From the NCBI GenBank assembly GCA_001443525.1, contig LKPX01000001.1, forward strand, positions 42,678 to 106,677: a stretch of 64,000 nt of DNA, given 5' to 3'. Under the pieces are notes generated by a model. That model made no database searches and was not told the DNA's origin. It saw only the letters and a program-made list of their open reading frames with translations. Below are positions 8,905-18,176 of this stretch, piece by piece; the first letter of the stretch is position 1, and each line of letters opens with the position of its first letter. The stretch is from Desulfobacteraceae bacterium RAAP-1. GTDB lineage: Bacteria > Desulfobacterota > Desulfobacteria > Desulfobacterales > Desulfatirhabdiaceae. The translations under genes were made by a program, and so were the position numbers.

Positions 8905-10047
8905 ATGGATATTTTGCCTTACAGTGATAATCACCATGCTTTTCGGATGAAACTCCGCGAATTTTTATCATCAGAAGTCACTCCATATGTTGACCAATGG
9001 GAATCCGATCATATCGTTCCCAAGTCAATCTGGAAGAAAATGGGCCAGGAAGGGTTTTTATGCACGGCCGTATCCAGAGAATACGGAGGGTTTGGCGGCG
9101 ATTTTCTCTATTCCGTCATCGTCATCGAGGAGATGGTAAAAACCAATCATACTGGACTGATGGTTCAACTTCACAGTGATATTGTCGTGCCCTACATCGA
9201 AAGCTTCGGCACTGAAATCCAGAAGCGCAGATATTTGCCCGGATGTGTCACCGGCGATATCGTCATGGCAGTTGCCATGACAGAACCCAATTCGGGAAGT
9301 GATCTGGCATCAATGACTTCGACTGCCGTGGAAGAAGAGGGTCAAGTCGTGATCAATGGGGCCAAAACGTTTATCTCCAACGGCATCAACTGCGATCTTG
9401 TCGTTCTGGCTGCCAAGGACCCATCGGTGGACGATCCCCACAAAGCCGTGTCCTTGTATCTGATCGAAGCGGATACGCCCGGTTTTAAAAAAGGCAATCG
9501 ACTCGAAAAATTGGGTATGCACAGCCAGGATACGGCCGAGCTGTTTTTCACCAATTGCAGGATTCCGCAAGCACAACTTCTGGGGAAAAAAGGTCATGGA
9601 TTTATTCAGTTGATGCAAAAACTGCAACAGGAACGTTTGGTTTGTGTCATCTGGGCGCTGGCAATCGCGAAGAATATTCTTTCCTGGACAGAAGACTATT
9701 GCAGAAATAACCCGAAGTTCGGAAAGCCGCTTGCCGCAAGCCAGTCTGTTCAATTTTCTTTGGTTGAGATGCTGACCGAGATCAGAATCGGAACAGCCTT
9801 TGTCCATCAGTTGATTATCAATCATATGCAGAGAAAGGAAAGGGTTATCGATACTTCCATGGCAAAATACTGGATTTCCGATATGGCCAACCGGGTGGCA
9901 AACCGTTGCCTTTCCATGGTGGGGAACATGGGAATGCGTGAAACATGTCCCATTGTCCGTATGTGGCGGGATATTCGGGTATTTAGTATTTTCGCAGGAA
10001 CCAGTGAAATCATGAAGAGTATTATTGCCAAGTCCAAGGCATTTTAA
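8905..10047 (+). CDS. Acyl-CoA dehydrogenase, IVD/LCAD-type active site
   Basis: FAD enzyme that oxidises acyl-CoA to 2-enoyl-CoA and passes electrons to an electron-transfer flavoprotein. It has 380 residues. The FAD/substrate motif AMTEPNSGSD is at ~124-133. At the usual MCAD catalytic position the sequence is IFAGTSEIM, with Ala where MCAD-type enzymes have Glu. E243 in LQQERLV aligns with the helix-G glutamate used as the base by isovaleryl-CoA and long-chain acyl-CoA dehydrogenases. The enzyme is therefore probably active with a relocated base, and the substrate may be branched or long-chain. It lies 56 nt after the hydratase gene. No ETF genes are in this operon. Confidence 0.92.
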   Translation: MDILPYSDNHHAFRMKLREFLSSEVTPYVDQWESDHIVPKSIWKKMGQEGFLCTAVSREYGGFGGDFLYSVIVIEEMVKTNHTGLMVQLHSDIVVPYIESFGTEIQKRRYLPGCVTGDIVMAVAMTEPNSGSDLASMTSTAVEEEGQVVINGAKTFISNGINCDLVVLAAKDPSVDDPHKAVSLYLIEADTPGFKKGNRLEKLGMHSQDTAELFFTNCRIPQAQLLGKKGHGFIQLMQKLQQERLVCVIWALAIAKNILSWTEDYCRNNPKFGKPLAASQSVQFSLVEMLTEIRIGTAFVHQLIINHMQRKERVIDTSMAKYWISDMANRVANRCLSMVGNMGMRETCPIVRMWRDIRVFSIFAGTSEIMKSIIAKSKAF

Positions 10048-10076
10048 AATAGGCGGTTAAATGTAAAGGAGCAAAC

Positions 10077-10844
10077 ATGAACATAAATGACTGCGTGGCT
10101 ATAGTAACCGGCGGAGCTTCCGGATTGGGCGAGGCCACAATACGAAATCTGATAAAGGCCGGTGCTAAAACAGCGATTCTGGATATGGATGAAACGCGGG
10201 GGCGGGCAATCGCCACGGAACTCGGGGACACCGCCGCTTTTTTCAATACGGATGTCTGTGACGAAAAATCGGTTCAAGAAGCCGTGGATGGAGTGATTGA
10301 ACGATTCGGTGCACTTCATGTCGCCGTCAACTGTGCTGGTGTGGGGACTCCTATGAAAGTGATTGGCAAAAAAGGTCCGCTGCCCATAGAAAGTTTCGAA
10401 CGGGTGGTGCGGATCAATCTGATCGGTACCATAAACGTGATACGGTTGGCGGCTGAAAAAATGATGAAAAACACGCCGGCAAAAGACGGAGAAAAAGGTG
10501 TTGTGATCAGTACGGCATCAGTTGCCGCTTTTGATGGGCAGATCGGACAGGCTGCCTATGCGGCTTCCAAGGCGGCGATCGTTGGTATGACGCTGCCCAT
10601 TGCCCGTGAATTTGCAGATTACGGCATTCGGGTGATGACCATCGCCCCAGGTCTTTTTGAAACACCCATGCTGGCCGGATTGCCGGAGTCGGCCAAAGCG
10701 GCCTTGAATCGGATGATGCCTTTCCCCAAGCGATTGGGGCGGCCCCGGGAATACGCCATGTTGGTTGCTCAAATCATCGAAAATCCCATGTTGAACGGTG
10801 AAACCATCCGTCTGGATGCTGCGTTAAGGCTATCGGCCAAATAG
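10077..10844 (+). CDS. 3-hydroxyacyl-CoA dehydrogenase, SDR family (HSD10-like)
   Basis: Oxidises 3-hydroxyacyl-CoA to 3-ketoacyl-CoA with NAD+. A 255-residue classical short-chain dehydrogenase with the cofactor loop TGGASGLG (11-18), an acidic D36 after the second strand (AILDMDE) that favours NAD+ over NADP+, NCAG at 85-88, and the catalytic set S148, Y161, K165 (YAASK). Overall spacing and the C-terminal PFPKRLGRPREYAMLV segment match the type-2 hydroxyacyl-CoA dehydrogenase (HSD17B10) subgroup, which prefers short or 2-methyl-branched substrates. Its place between acyl-CoA dehydrogenase and thiolase supports the third beta-oxidation step. This operon uses an SDR rather than a FadB-type enzyme. 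Confidence 0.9.
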   Translation: MNINDCVAIVTGGASGLGEATIRNLIKAGAKTAILDMDETRGRAIATELGDTAAFFNTDVCDEKSVQEAVDGVIERFGALHVAVNCAGVGTPMKVIGKKGPLPIESFERVVRINLIGTINVIRLAAEKMMKNTPAKDGEKGVVISTASVAAFDGQIGQAAYAASKAAIVGMTLPIAREFADYGIRVMTIAPGLFETPMLAGLPESAKAALNRMMPFPKRLGRPREYAMLVAQIIENPMLNGETIRLDAALRLSAK

Positions 10845-10998
10845 AAATAACCCGATTAAACGTTCATGACCGTCACGATGGTTTCCAGTGATAGATAAAT
10901 CATACCGTTTCATGTTTTGGCCGGGCATAACGAAGGATGAAAATAGATTGGTTGCAACAACATCTTGAGTCTATTTTTTTTATATAAAGGAGTAATCA

Positions 10999-12258
10999 AT
11001 GATCGACAATGTGTATATGATTGGCACCTATTCTACAAGATTTCAGAAGTGGCCGGACAAGTCCGGAAAGGATCTCACTCGGGATGCTCTGGTGGGTGTA
11101 TTGCAGGATGCACAACTGGATGGCGCCGGCGTTGTGGAAAGCGCCTATTTTTCAAACTGTGGTATGGGTACCATCTGGGGACAGGACATGGTTCGGGGGC
11201 ATTGTATGTTTGCTCCCATGGTTGAAGAGGGACTTTTCTCCGAACGGGTTCCCATCGTCAATGTCGAAGGGGCTTGCGCCTCTGGGTCCATGGCATTTCA
11301 TCTGGCATGGAAGGATATTCTAAGCGGCGTTCACGAAGTATCCCTGGCAATGGGAATGGACAAATTTTACCATCCGGACACGCAGCGGGTCCTGACCGCT
11401 TTTGAAAACGGGATCGACCGTGAAGACAAGGACCGGTTGATTGGAGAGTACCGGGCCGTGGCCGATGCATGCGGCCAGGAATTTCAGTTCGGGACCAACC
11501 GCACGATTTTCATGGATACATACGCTATGCAGGCCTGCTGGCACATGTGGAAATGGGGCACAACCCAGCGTCAGATCGCCGTGGGAGCGTCCAAGAATCA
11601 CTACAATGGCTCCCTAAACCCCAAGGCCCAGTATCAGTTCGAGGTTCCGGTGGAAAAAGTTCTTGCGGATTATATGGTCAGTTATCCGATGACGCGCAGC
11701 ATGTGCGCGCCGATCGGCGATGGAGCCGCGGCCGCCATTTTATGTTCCGAAACTTTTTTTAATAAGCTTCCGCGGGCCGTGCGGGAACGCAGCATCAAGG
11801 TCTGCGCCAGTGTACTGTCAAGCGGCAAGCATCGTCCCATCAGCGATCCGGGTCTGTCCAAATGGGCTGCGGACCGGGCTTATCACATGGCCGGACTGGG
11901 GCCTCAGGACATCCATGTCGCCGAGGTGCATGACGCCACATCTTTTTGTGAGATTTACCAGGCGGAAATGATGGGTTTTTGTCCTATCGGCGAAGGCGGA
12001 AAATTCATCGAATCCGGCGCTACCATGATCGATGGAAAGATTCCGATCAACACATCGGGTGGGCTGGTTTCCAAGGGACACCCCATCGGCGCCACGGGGC
12101 TTTCCATGATCTATGAAATCGCCACCCAACTCCGGAAAGAAGCGGGCCCCCGGCAGGTTAAGGACGCCCGGATCGGACTTGTCGAGAACGGCGGCGGTGT
12201 TATATCCGTGGAAGAAATGGCCTGCGGTGTGACCATTCTTGAAAAATCGCCACACTGA
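10999..12258 (+). CDS. Thiolase family protein (SCP2-thiolase-like acyl-CoA acyltransferase)
   Basis: Likely carries out thiolytic cleavage of 3-ketoacyl-CoA, the last beta-oxidation step. It has 419 residues. The nucleophilic cysteine is C93 in EGACASGSMAF. The C-terminal histidine loop GGLVSKGHPIGATG (~355-368) is intact, and a VHDATSF segment stands where classical FadA enzymes have NEAFA, as in SCP2/SCPx-type thiolases. These often act on branched or steroid-like chains. The ATG follows AAAGGAG after a 154-nt spacer from the SDR gene. No partner OB-fold (DUF35) gene, which some thiolases of this type need, is adjacent. Confidence 0.88.
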   Translation: MIDNVYMIGTYSTRFQKWPDKSGKDLTRDALVGVLQDAQLDGAGVVESAYFSNCGMGTIWGQDMVRGHCMFAPMVEEGLFSERVPIVNVEGACASGSMAFHLAWKDILSGVHEVSLAMGMDKFYHPDTQRVLTAFENGIDREDKDRLIGEYRAVADACGQEFQFGTNRTIFMDTYAMQACWHMWKWGTTQRQIAVGASKNHYNGSLNPKAQYQFEVPVEKVLADYMVSYPMTRSMCAPIGDGAAAAILCSETFFNKLPRAVRERSIKVCASVLSSGKHRPISDPGLSKWAADRAYHMAGLGPQDIHVAEVHDATSFCEIYQAEMMGFCPIGEGGKFIESGATMIDGKIPINTSGGLVSKGHPIGATGLSMIYEIATQLRKEAGPRQVKDARIGLVENGGGVISVEEMACGVTILEKSPH

Positions 12259-12279
12259 AAAATTGAAGAACTCATTATT

Positions 12280-12380
12280 GATGCCTTCGTAAAAAGTTAA
12301 AAACCAGATTTTCACAATCAATAAATTCAAGATGTTATTGTTGTAAAAATAGGCTAAAATCGACTTTTTACGAGGCCATC
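12280..12380. repeat. Short interspersed repeat, family A, variant core
   Basis: GATGCCTTCGTAAAAAGT at the left end and the complement of GATGGCCTCGTAAAAAGT at the right end bound a 101-bp segment between the thiolase and second dehydrogenase genes. The core is AT-rich and differs from the other copies; the ends belong to the same family. Confidence 0.6.
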
Positions 12381-12423
12381 ATATTTAATTTTACCGCAAA
12401 GACGTGAAGGCAATGAGGAGAAA

Positions 12424-13578
12424 ATGGATTTTGTACTCACTAAATCACAGATCGAAATTCAAAAGGCAGCAAGGAATTTTGCCAAAGGTGAATTTGCCAA
12501 AGAACTTTCATTAGAACTTGAAAAGAAACATGAATTCCCAACGAAAACATGGAAAAAAGCCGCTGAACTAGGTTTTATCGGGATATACTTCGACGAAAAA
12601 TATTCTGGTCAAGGCCTTGGCATTCTTGAAAATGTCATCGTCGCAGAAGAGCTTTGCTCAAAAGATTCCACTATCGGATCTGCTCTGATTCTTGCCGGGC
12701 TTGCCTCCGAAAGTCTGCTGCGCTTTGCCTGTGAAGAACTCAAGCAACAATTCCTCCCCCTTATTGCCGAAGGCAAGATGTTGTCAGCAGACGCGTTTAC
12801 GGAACTGGATCATGGCCACGACATGACTGTCATGAACACGACGGCGGTTCGAGACCGCGGTGATTGGATCGTTAACGGCACCAAAACTTTTGTTGGCAAT
12901 GGTTGCCAAGCAGGCTTTTATACAGTTCTCTGTCAGACTGATCCGGATGCCAATCCCTCTTACAAGGGAATCAGCATGATTCTGATCGAAGCAGATCGTA
13001 ACGGCATTACTGCAACGAATGCCGGTGAAAATTTGGGGATTCGTATGATGTCCACTGCAAATGTTCGTTTCAAAGATGTCCGGATACCGCTGACTCACCT
13101 GATCGGTGAAGAAGGAAAAGGCTTTGATCAGCTGCAGGCGATTTTTCACGAGAGCCGGATTCTGATTGCCGCTCAGGCATTGGGCATGGCCCAGGGTGCT
13201 TTCGACAGGGCGTTGGCTTATGTCAAACAGCGCGAGCAGTTTGGTAAAAAAATCACCGAGTTTCAGATCACGCGACATAAGTTGGCGGACATGGCTATCA
13301 AAATTGAGCTTGCCCGCTTGATAACCTACAAGGCTGCCTGGAGTTTCGATGCCGGCGATATCTCTTCCAAACTGTTCTCGATGGCCAAGATGTATGCAAC
13401 TCAGGCCGCAGTGGAAGTGGCGGATGAGGCGATTCAACTGCTGGGTGGATACGGTTATATGGTGGAATACGAAGTCGAACGGTTCTATCGGGATGCTAAA
13501 ATGACCGAAATTTTAGAAGGCACCCAAACAATCCAGAAGAACACCATTGCCGCCGCTCTGCTGGGTCAAATCAAATGA
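12424..13578 (+). CDS. Acyl-CoA dehydrogenase, MCAD/SCAD-type active site
   Basis: Second acyl-CoA dehydrogenase of the operon, 384 residues. The catalytic base is in the classical position, E365 in EILEGTQTIQ, unlike the upstream paralogue. Other family marks are NGTKTFVGNG (~151-160), REQFGKKITEFQ and the QLLGGYGYMVEYEVERFYRDAK stretch leading to the active site. The SGSD-like motif is replaced by ELDHGHDM at ~127-134, which is unusual and may change FAD or substrate contacts. A ~165-nt gap holding a repeat element separates it from the thiolase gene, so it may have its own promoter. Having two dehydrogenases with different base positions suggests the operon handles two oxidation steps or two chain types. 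Confidence 0.9.
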   Translation: MDFVLTKSQIEIQKAARNFAKGEFAKELSLELEKKHEFPTKTWKKAAELGFIGIYFDEKYSGQGLGILENVIVAEELCSKDSTIGSALILAGLASESLLRFACEELKQQFLPLIAEGKMLSADAFTELDHGHDMTVMNTTAVRDRGDWIVNGTKTFVGNGCQAGFYTVLCQTDPDANPSYKGISMILIEADRNGITATNAGENLGIRMMSTANVRFKDVRIPLTHLIGEEGKGFDQLQAIFHESRILIAAQALGMAQGAFDRALAYVKQREQFGKKITEFQITRHKLADMAIKIELARLITYKAAWSFDAGDISSKLFSMAKMYATQAAVEVADEAIQLLGGYGYMVEYEVERFYRDAKMTEILEGTQTIQKNTIAAALLGQIK

Positions 13579-13866
13579 ATCGAAAAAATTTCTGCATAGA
13601 TCATATCTAATTATGGATTTGATCTATGCCATTGCAACCAGTGCATTGGCCAAATCACCGGTTGAGTTGAGTACCAACCCTGTATTCCATACAACGGAAA
13701 TGTCCGATTGGAACATGGCGTCCACCTGCCTGCCGCTGAAAATATAAACCATGTCGTCGTCCATAAGATTTTGTGGCTTTTGTAGCGTCTGTTCTATGTA
13801 AGATATTCTGAGGTTTTGGCGCCTTCGGTTTGAAGAATGTTGTCAGGCAGCGGGGAGAATGGTGAG
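13579..13866. other. Gene-poor gap with a 46-codon ORF remnant
   Basis: Between the dehydrogenase and the shikimate-kinase-like gene I see no complete gene. On the minus strand an ATG at 13764 opens a 46-codon frame ending at 13624 (starting MDDDMVYIFSGRQVDAMF). It has no ribosome site and I do not recognise it. It may be the tail of a lost gene. Confidence 0.3.
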
Positions 13867-14304
13867 TCAAAAGGATTTATCACGGTAACTCCCCCATCTT
13901 TCTTCATACAGCATGTCAAGGGTCTGACCGGGCGTCATCACGACTCCGCGTTCCACCAGATTTCCCAGCCGGGTTTTCAGCGACGCCAGCGCAATTTGGA
14001 GATAGACCACAGCGCCCAATGATTTCAGATGAGACATGGCTTTTTCACTGTAAACAGCACTCCCGCCGATGGCGACCACACCACAGTCCGCCGGGATGCT
14101 GAGCAGATACTTTTCCTCGATTTCCTGAAAACCGCTGACGCCATGTATGGAAATGAGTTCCTGAAGATAACGCCCTTCACCGGTTTGAATCAGAATGTCC
14201 GTGTCTGAAAACGCCATTCCGCACCTCTTTGCCAGCAATACGCCAACAGTGCTTTTACCCGCACCCGGCATTCCGATCAGTATTAAATTCTGTTTATTCT
14301 TCAA
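13867..14304 (-). CDS. Shikimate-kinase-like protein, apparently C-terminally truncated
   Basis: A 145-residue P-loop kinase of the shikimate kinase family, read from a TTG at 14304. The Walker A motif GMPGAGKST is at ~11-19, the substrate-region DTD at ~34-36, and GGSAV replaces the usual GGG. The arginine of the family FRxxE motif is replaced by Gln (GFQEIEEKYL), and the protein stops at RWGSYRDKSF, about 20-25 residues before the usual end. With a shikimate ligand residue missing and a short C-terminus, it is unlikely to be the housekeeping AroK and could be a decaying or repurposed paralogue. No aromatic amino acid genes are nearby. Confidence 0.7.
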   Translation of the reverse strand: MKNKQNLILIGMPGAGKSTVGVLLAKRCGMAFSDTDILIQTGEGRYLQELISIHGVSGFQEIEEKYLLSIPADCGVVAIGGSAVYSEKAMSHLKSLGAVVYLQIALASLKTRLGNLVERGVVMTPGQTLDMLYEERWGSYRDKSF

Positions 14305-14369
14305 TGGTCAAAACTCGGTGAATCGTTCATCTGTCGGGTAAAAGACGCGCCGTCTTGCCTGCAAACATT

Positions 14370-16265
14370 TTACGAAGATAATTGTGGTGCTGGAATGCTC
14401 CTCCTGCGTCTGTCGCAGGTCAGGGCTTTGGGCATGAGTTCATGTTCTTGTTTGTCTTCCGGCATTGTTTCGTCGAACCGGACGGCAGCGTCTCCATGAT
14501 TGTTGCCGCCTTCAATCAAGGTTACCAGTTCATCTACAAACGTCTTTAACTGCTCGGCATGACCATTCATTTCCGCCGAAGCGGATGCTGATTCCTCTGC
14601 GTTGGCGGCATTTTGCTGGACGGTGGTGTCCACATCGCTCACGGAGGTGTTGATCTGGTCAATTCCCTGAGCCTGCTCGCGAGACGCTGCGGCGATTTCG
14701 TTCACCAACTGTTCCACCTTGGATGCGCTGGTCAATACATCACCGAATTCGCCGTTAACGTTTTCCACAAGACCGGCGCCTTCATGAATTATTGTAACTG
14801 TTGCTTCGATCAGAGATGATGTGTTTTTAGCTGCTTCCGCTGCACGTTTGGAAAGATTTCTCACTTCGTCTGCCACCACAGCGAATCCGGCGCCTGCTTC
14901 ACCGGCACGGGCTGCTTCGACCGCGGCGTTCAACGCCAGTAAATTGGTTTGAAAGGCAATTTCGTCAATGGTTTTAACGATTTTCTGGGTCTCTTCGCTG
15001 GATTTAGAAATTTTTCGCATGGCGGAGGTTAACTGTTCCATGGATTCATGGGTCCGAGCGATGGTCTTTCTAGATTCGGTCATGAGCTGAGTGGCTTGCT
15101 GCGCATTGTCCGCATTCTGTTTGGTCATTGAAGATAATTCTTCGATGGACGCAGACGTTTCCTCGATGGATGCCGCCTGTCTGGAAGCGCCTTCTGCCAG
15201 TTCCTGGCTGGCAGTGGAAATCTGGCTGGAACCTGAAGCTACCTGCTCGGCGCTTTCTGTCAGACCTGCAATAACTGTCTGAATGGGTTTGCTGATGGAA
15301 CGGACCAGCACATAGGAAATCAGCCAGAAACACAGGAAGCCTGCGCCCAGCATTATGGATATGGACATTATCATGAACTGTTGCTGTCCGGCGATGGAAT
15401 GATCCACCAAAGTCAGAAGTGTATCCGCAGCATCAAGAATCTGTTTCCCGGAATCGTTCAGAAGCGCCAGCCGCTCTTTTTCATTTCTGAAAAGTTTCTG
15501 AGATTCTCCTATGAATTGAAGGAATTTACTGAGAGAATCCTTGACGGTGGAAGCTATCTGGGTCGTTTTGGTGTTGTTGGTCGCCGCAGCGATCTGCTCC
15601 AGCGATGCGACAAGGTCTTCCACCTCTCCGGACGCGAGATTCCTGTACTGCTGGATGAATTTGTCATCACCACTGACCAGGTATTGCAGTTGAAGATTCT
15701 GCAATTGTATAAAAGCCATGTTGCAATCTCTGGCAATACCGAGCATTCCCGCGTCACTGGCATCCAGACTGCCACCCTCCATTTCGACCATGGACTGTTT
15801 TTTCTGAATATCATTGATAACACCTGTCAGAAGATTTTGTGATGTCTGGAGGGGCTTGATCATTTCCGTCTTGACATGATTCTGCTGGGCGTGAATTTGG
15901 TCGAGTTCAGCGAACAGCTTACGGTATTTTTCGAATATCATTCCGATGGTATTGATCTGAACAGACCATGTTTTGTCGATCTTCTTCTGCTCAAGCGTGT
16001 GTATCCGGTTATTGATATCTCCGGCCATTGCATTGAACTGTGTCTTGAGTTCAGGCAGGAAAAACTGCAGATAGGTTTTTTCTGTCACGCGGGCCGTCAG
16101 AACTTTTTCGACAATGGTGTTGACGTCCGTTTTAAGGCGATTGCCGTTTTCGATTCGTGAATAATAGAAAAATCCCGTTCCCACAGCTATCAGTACCAGA
16201 AATGAAGCAATGGCGACTAAACCGAACAATTTGGCGTTGAGACTTATGTTTCCTGCTTTTCTCAT
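14370..16265 (-). CDS. Methyl-accepting chemotaxis protein
   Basis: A 631-residue membrane chemoreceptor. TM1 is at ~11-33 and TM2 at ~296-320 (IMLGAGFLCFWLISYVLV). Between them is a ~260-residue all-helical periplasmic sensor, possibly of the bimodular four-helix (HBM) type. After TM2 a HAMP-like helix leads into the cytoplasmic coiled coil, with the CheA/CheW-binding hairpin tip EIAFQTNLLALNAAVEAARA. The C-terminal tail is Arg-rich without a CheR-binding pentapeptide. Its ligand is unknown and no che genes are in the window. The neighbouring minus-strand gene encodes a secreted single-Cache protein that could in principle deliver a ligand signal; that is speculation from proximity only. Confidence 0.93.
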   Translation of the reverse strand: MRKAGNISLNAKLFGLVAIASFLVLIAVGTGFFYYSRIENGNRLKTDVNTIVEKVLTARVTEKTYLQFFLPELKTQFNAMAGDINNRIHTLEQKKIDKTWSVQINTIGMIFEKYRKLFAELDQIHAQQNHVKTEMIKPLQTSQNLLTGVINDIQKKQSMVEMEGGSLDASDAGMLGIARDCNMAFIQLQNLQLQYLVSGDDKFIQQYRNLASGEVEDLVASLEQIAAATNNTKTTQIASTVKDSLSKFLQFIGESQKLFRNEKERLALLNDSGKQILDAADTLLTLVDHSIAGQQQFMIMSISIMLGAGFLCFWLISYVLVRSISKPIQTVIAGLTESAEQVASGSSQISTASQELAEGASRQAASIEETSASIEELSSMTKQNADNAQQATQLMTESRKTIARTHESMEQLTSAMRKISKSSEETQKIVKTIDEIAFQTNLLALNAAVEAARAGEAGAGFAVVADEVRNLSKRAAEAAKNTSSLIEATVTIIHEGAGLVENVNGEFGDVLTSASKVEQLVNEIAAASREQAQGIDQINTSVSDVDTTVQQNAANAEESASASAEMNGHAEQLKTFVDELVTLIEGGNNHGDAAVRFDETMPEDKQEHELMPKALTCDRRRRSIPAPQLSS

Positions 16266-16305
16266 GCCGTGGCCTTCCTTTTGTATTTTGGCTGATCAAA
16301 AGATT

Positions 16306-16438
16306 GATGCCCTCGTAAAAAGTCGAATTTCGGACGACTTCGCAAAAAGTTCGCAGGCAAGGCGCGCAAATCCGCAAGAAATGAAGCGTGCTTGTCGTAC
16401 GCTGCAATGCAGCATGCGGACTTTTTACGAAGTCGTCA
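16306..16438 (+). repeat. Short interspersed repeat, family A
   Basis: A 133-bp copy beginning GATGCCCTCGTAAAAAGTCG and ending with the complement of TGACGACTTCGTAAAAAGTC, lying upstream of the chemoreceptor gene. It contains the family core GCAGGCAAGGCGCGCAAAT and a TACGCTGCAATGCAGCATGC palindromic stretch. It has no coding capacity. Confidence 0.75.
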
Positions 16439-16564
16439 GGCTTGGCGTCGTCCTTTAATGGATAGGAGCTGTGAGCGGCTGGCACACGATTCAGGATGCA
16501 GCCGTTCACAGCGCGTTTTTCAGTAGAGGTCGAACAATTTTTTTAAGGTGCATCGCATCGAGTG

Positions 16565-17131
16565 CTATTTAACCAGTTTCTGGATATCCTCCTTGGACAT
16601 GCCATATACGCCGCAACCCAGCACCAGGTCTTCTCCATCGACATGGCATAATTTTACATAGGAAACCTTTTGAGATGGTTCTTTTTCTCCGGGTTTAGGC
16701 CACATGTAATCCACCCATCCCGCTCCTTTCGCTTTTGCCACCTTGTTCATTTCGTTGAAAAAACGTTTGCCGTTGGGATCCTTGTAGTTGATGACGGACT
16801 TGCCGTCCATTTTGTACATGATGGGATGCATGAGCATTACCCCTGCCATGTTGTGAATCCAGATATACGTACCGGCAAACACGAACGGACTGTCTTTCCC
16901 GCTGAATTTCGAAAAACCCGCTTTGCCTTCCTTCTGAAGAAGTGCGCAGCCTTGATCCACTTTGTCTATGATCATTTTGGGTGTAGGTTTTGTGGCTGCC
17001 GTAGCCTCGCAGGCCATTTCCGTCTCTTTTGCCAGTTCTTCAGGCGTCTTGTCTGCCGCCAGAACAGGGATTGCTGAGAAAAACAGTATCGCTCCCAAAA
17101 GTAGTCCTGTGATGACATGGTGATGTTTCAT
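16565..17131 (-). CDS. Secreted single-Cache domain protein
   Basis: A 188-residue exported protein. A signal peptide ends after residue ~25 (LLLGAILFFSAIPVLAA), giving a periplasmic protein that is almost entirely one sCache_2-type ligand-binding domain: MIIDKVDQGCALLQKEGKAG, FVFAGTYIWIHNMAGVMLMH and GWVDYMWPKPGEKEPSQKVSYVK-like segments are hallmarks. Stand-alone Cache proteins of this kind are common in Desulfobacterota and bind small organic acids or similar ligands; the ligand is not predictable here. AGGAGGAAAT precedes the ATG. It has its own ~190-bp upstream region and a repeat element downstream. Confidence 0.85.
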   Translation of the reverse strand: MKHHHVITGLLLGAILFFSAIPVLAADKTPEELAKETEMACEATAATKPTPKMIIDKVDQGCALLQKEGKAGFSKFSGKDSPFVFAGTYIWIHNMAGVMLMHPIMYKMDGKSVINYKDPNGKRFFNEMNKVAKAKGAGWVDYMWPKPGEKEPSQKVSYVKLCHVDGEDLVLGCGVYGMSKEDIQKLVK

Positions 17132-17318
17132 ATTTCCTCCTGTGGCGCATAGGGTGTTTGGAACAGATATTCTCTGTGGTTACTGAGACAATTGTTCAGA
17201 GAATGGATACATTAAATGAATAACGGCACCTTATATATTCATAAAAACTCACCTCCTTGGCTGACTATGGTAATTGTAGAACTGACTGCTTGTTATCCAT
17301 GAAGAAACACGGTGTGGA

Positions 17319-17717
17319 CTATGCGCAATCATCTGTGCAGAGAACGGCCGTACACCTGATTTCGATACAGGCGTTTCTGGGTAAGGCGCTGACTTCGATA
17401 ACGGCTCTGGCAGGGCGATGATCTGAAAAAAACTGCTGGTAAATCGAATTAAAGATGGAAAAATTGGCAATATCCGTCAGATATGCGTCCACGGAAACCA
17501 CATGATGGACGTCTGAACCGGATGCCAGAAGAATCTGCCGAAGATTCTCCAGTGCCTGGGATGTCTGGGCGGTTATGTCATTTCCAGCCAGATCACTGCT
17601 TTCCGGAATCAATCCGAGTTGACCGCTGACAAATACAAAGGGTTTTGAAATGACGGCCTGGGAATATGGGCCGATGGCAGCCGGGGCGCGATCTGTCTGG
17701 ACAGATATGATGGGCAT
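17319..17717 (-). CDS. RidA family enamine/imine deaminase
   Basis: A 132-residue YjgF/RidA protein. It hydrolyses reactive enamine/imine intermediates such as 2-aminoacrylate that leak from PLP enzymes. Conserved landmarks are APAAIGPYSQAV (~12-23), FVSGQLGL (~29-36) and the key arginine in ARAVIEVSALPRNACIEI (~102-119). A strong GAGGAGGTG ribosome site sits before the ATG. It is cytosolic and forms trimers in this family. The gene appears monocistronic, with no PLP-enzyme neighbour. Confidence 0.92.
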   Translation of the reverse strand: MPIISVQTDRAPAAIGPYSQAVISKPFVFVSGQLGLIPESSDLAGNDITAQTSQALENLRQILLASGSDVHHVVSVDAYLTDIANFSIFNSIYQQFFSDHRPARAVIEVSALPRNACIEIRCTAVLCTDDCA

Positions 17718-17990
17718 GGGTGCACCTCCTCATAGTTGGTGTAATGGCGAAAACAGGTTGGGAACCTCGTCTTTCTTCTTGCACTTTTTAGTGAATCAAT
17801 CAAGAAAAATGATGAAGAATTATTTTTTGGTAGGTGATCTCATAAAAGTCAACATTTGGATGACAAAACGTAAGCTTCAGGATCAAAGTACAAAAATTCT
17901 TTTGAAATATATCATTTTATGTCGTAACGTTTATTTTGCCATAGGGTCATCAAAATACACTGGATAGGAAGTGCGGTGCAACGCGGGTGT
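17718..17990. other. AT-rich intergenic region, nothing recognised
   Basis: Upstream of ridA and before a repeat element. I see no ORF with a ribosome site, no RNA gene and no clear promoter pair, though the ridA promoter must lie in the first ~100 bp. Confidence 0.4.
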
Positions 17991-18144
17991 AATTCCATTT
18001 TGCTTTCAAAATGATATTCCAGCAAGCATTCGGACTGAGACCGCGAAAGCAAGCGAGCAGCGATGAGACTGTACAATTCAGTACGTCGAATCGCGGCACA
18101 GCGAAGCTGACAAAGGTATCAGTTTGAATGCGAACTGGAATAAG
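17991..18144 (+). repeat. 154-bp interspersed repeat, family B, copy 1
   Basis: Nearly identical to the copy at 63846-63997, differing by a few bases. The ends form an imperfect inverted repeat: ATTCCAG-N3-GCATTC-N2-ACT on the left (from 18016) and its complement on the right. It is non-coding and MITE-like, and lies just upstream of the small membrane protein gene. Confidence 0.75.
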
Positions 18145-18176
18145 ACTATCAAAGGGGCCATCAAAGGAGGCGTATC

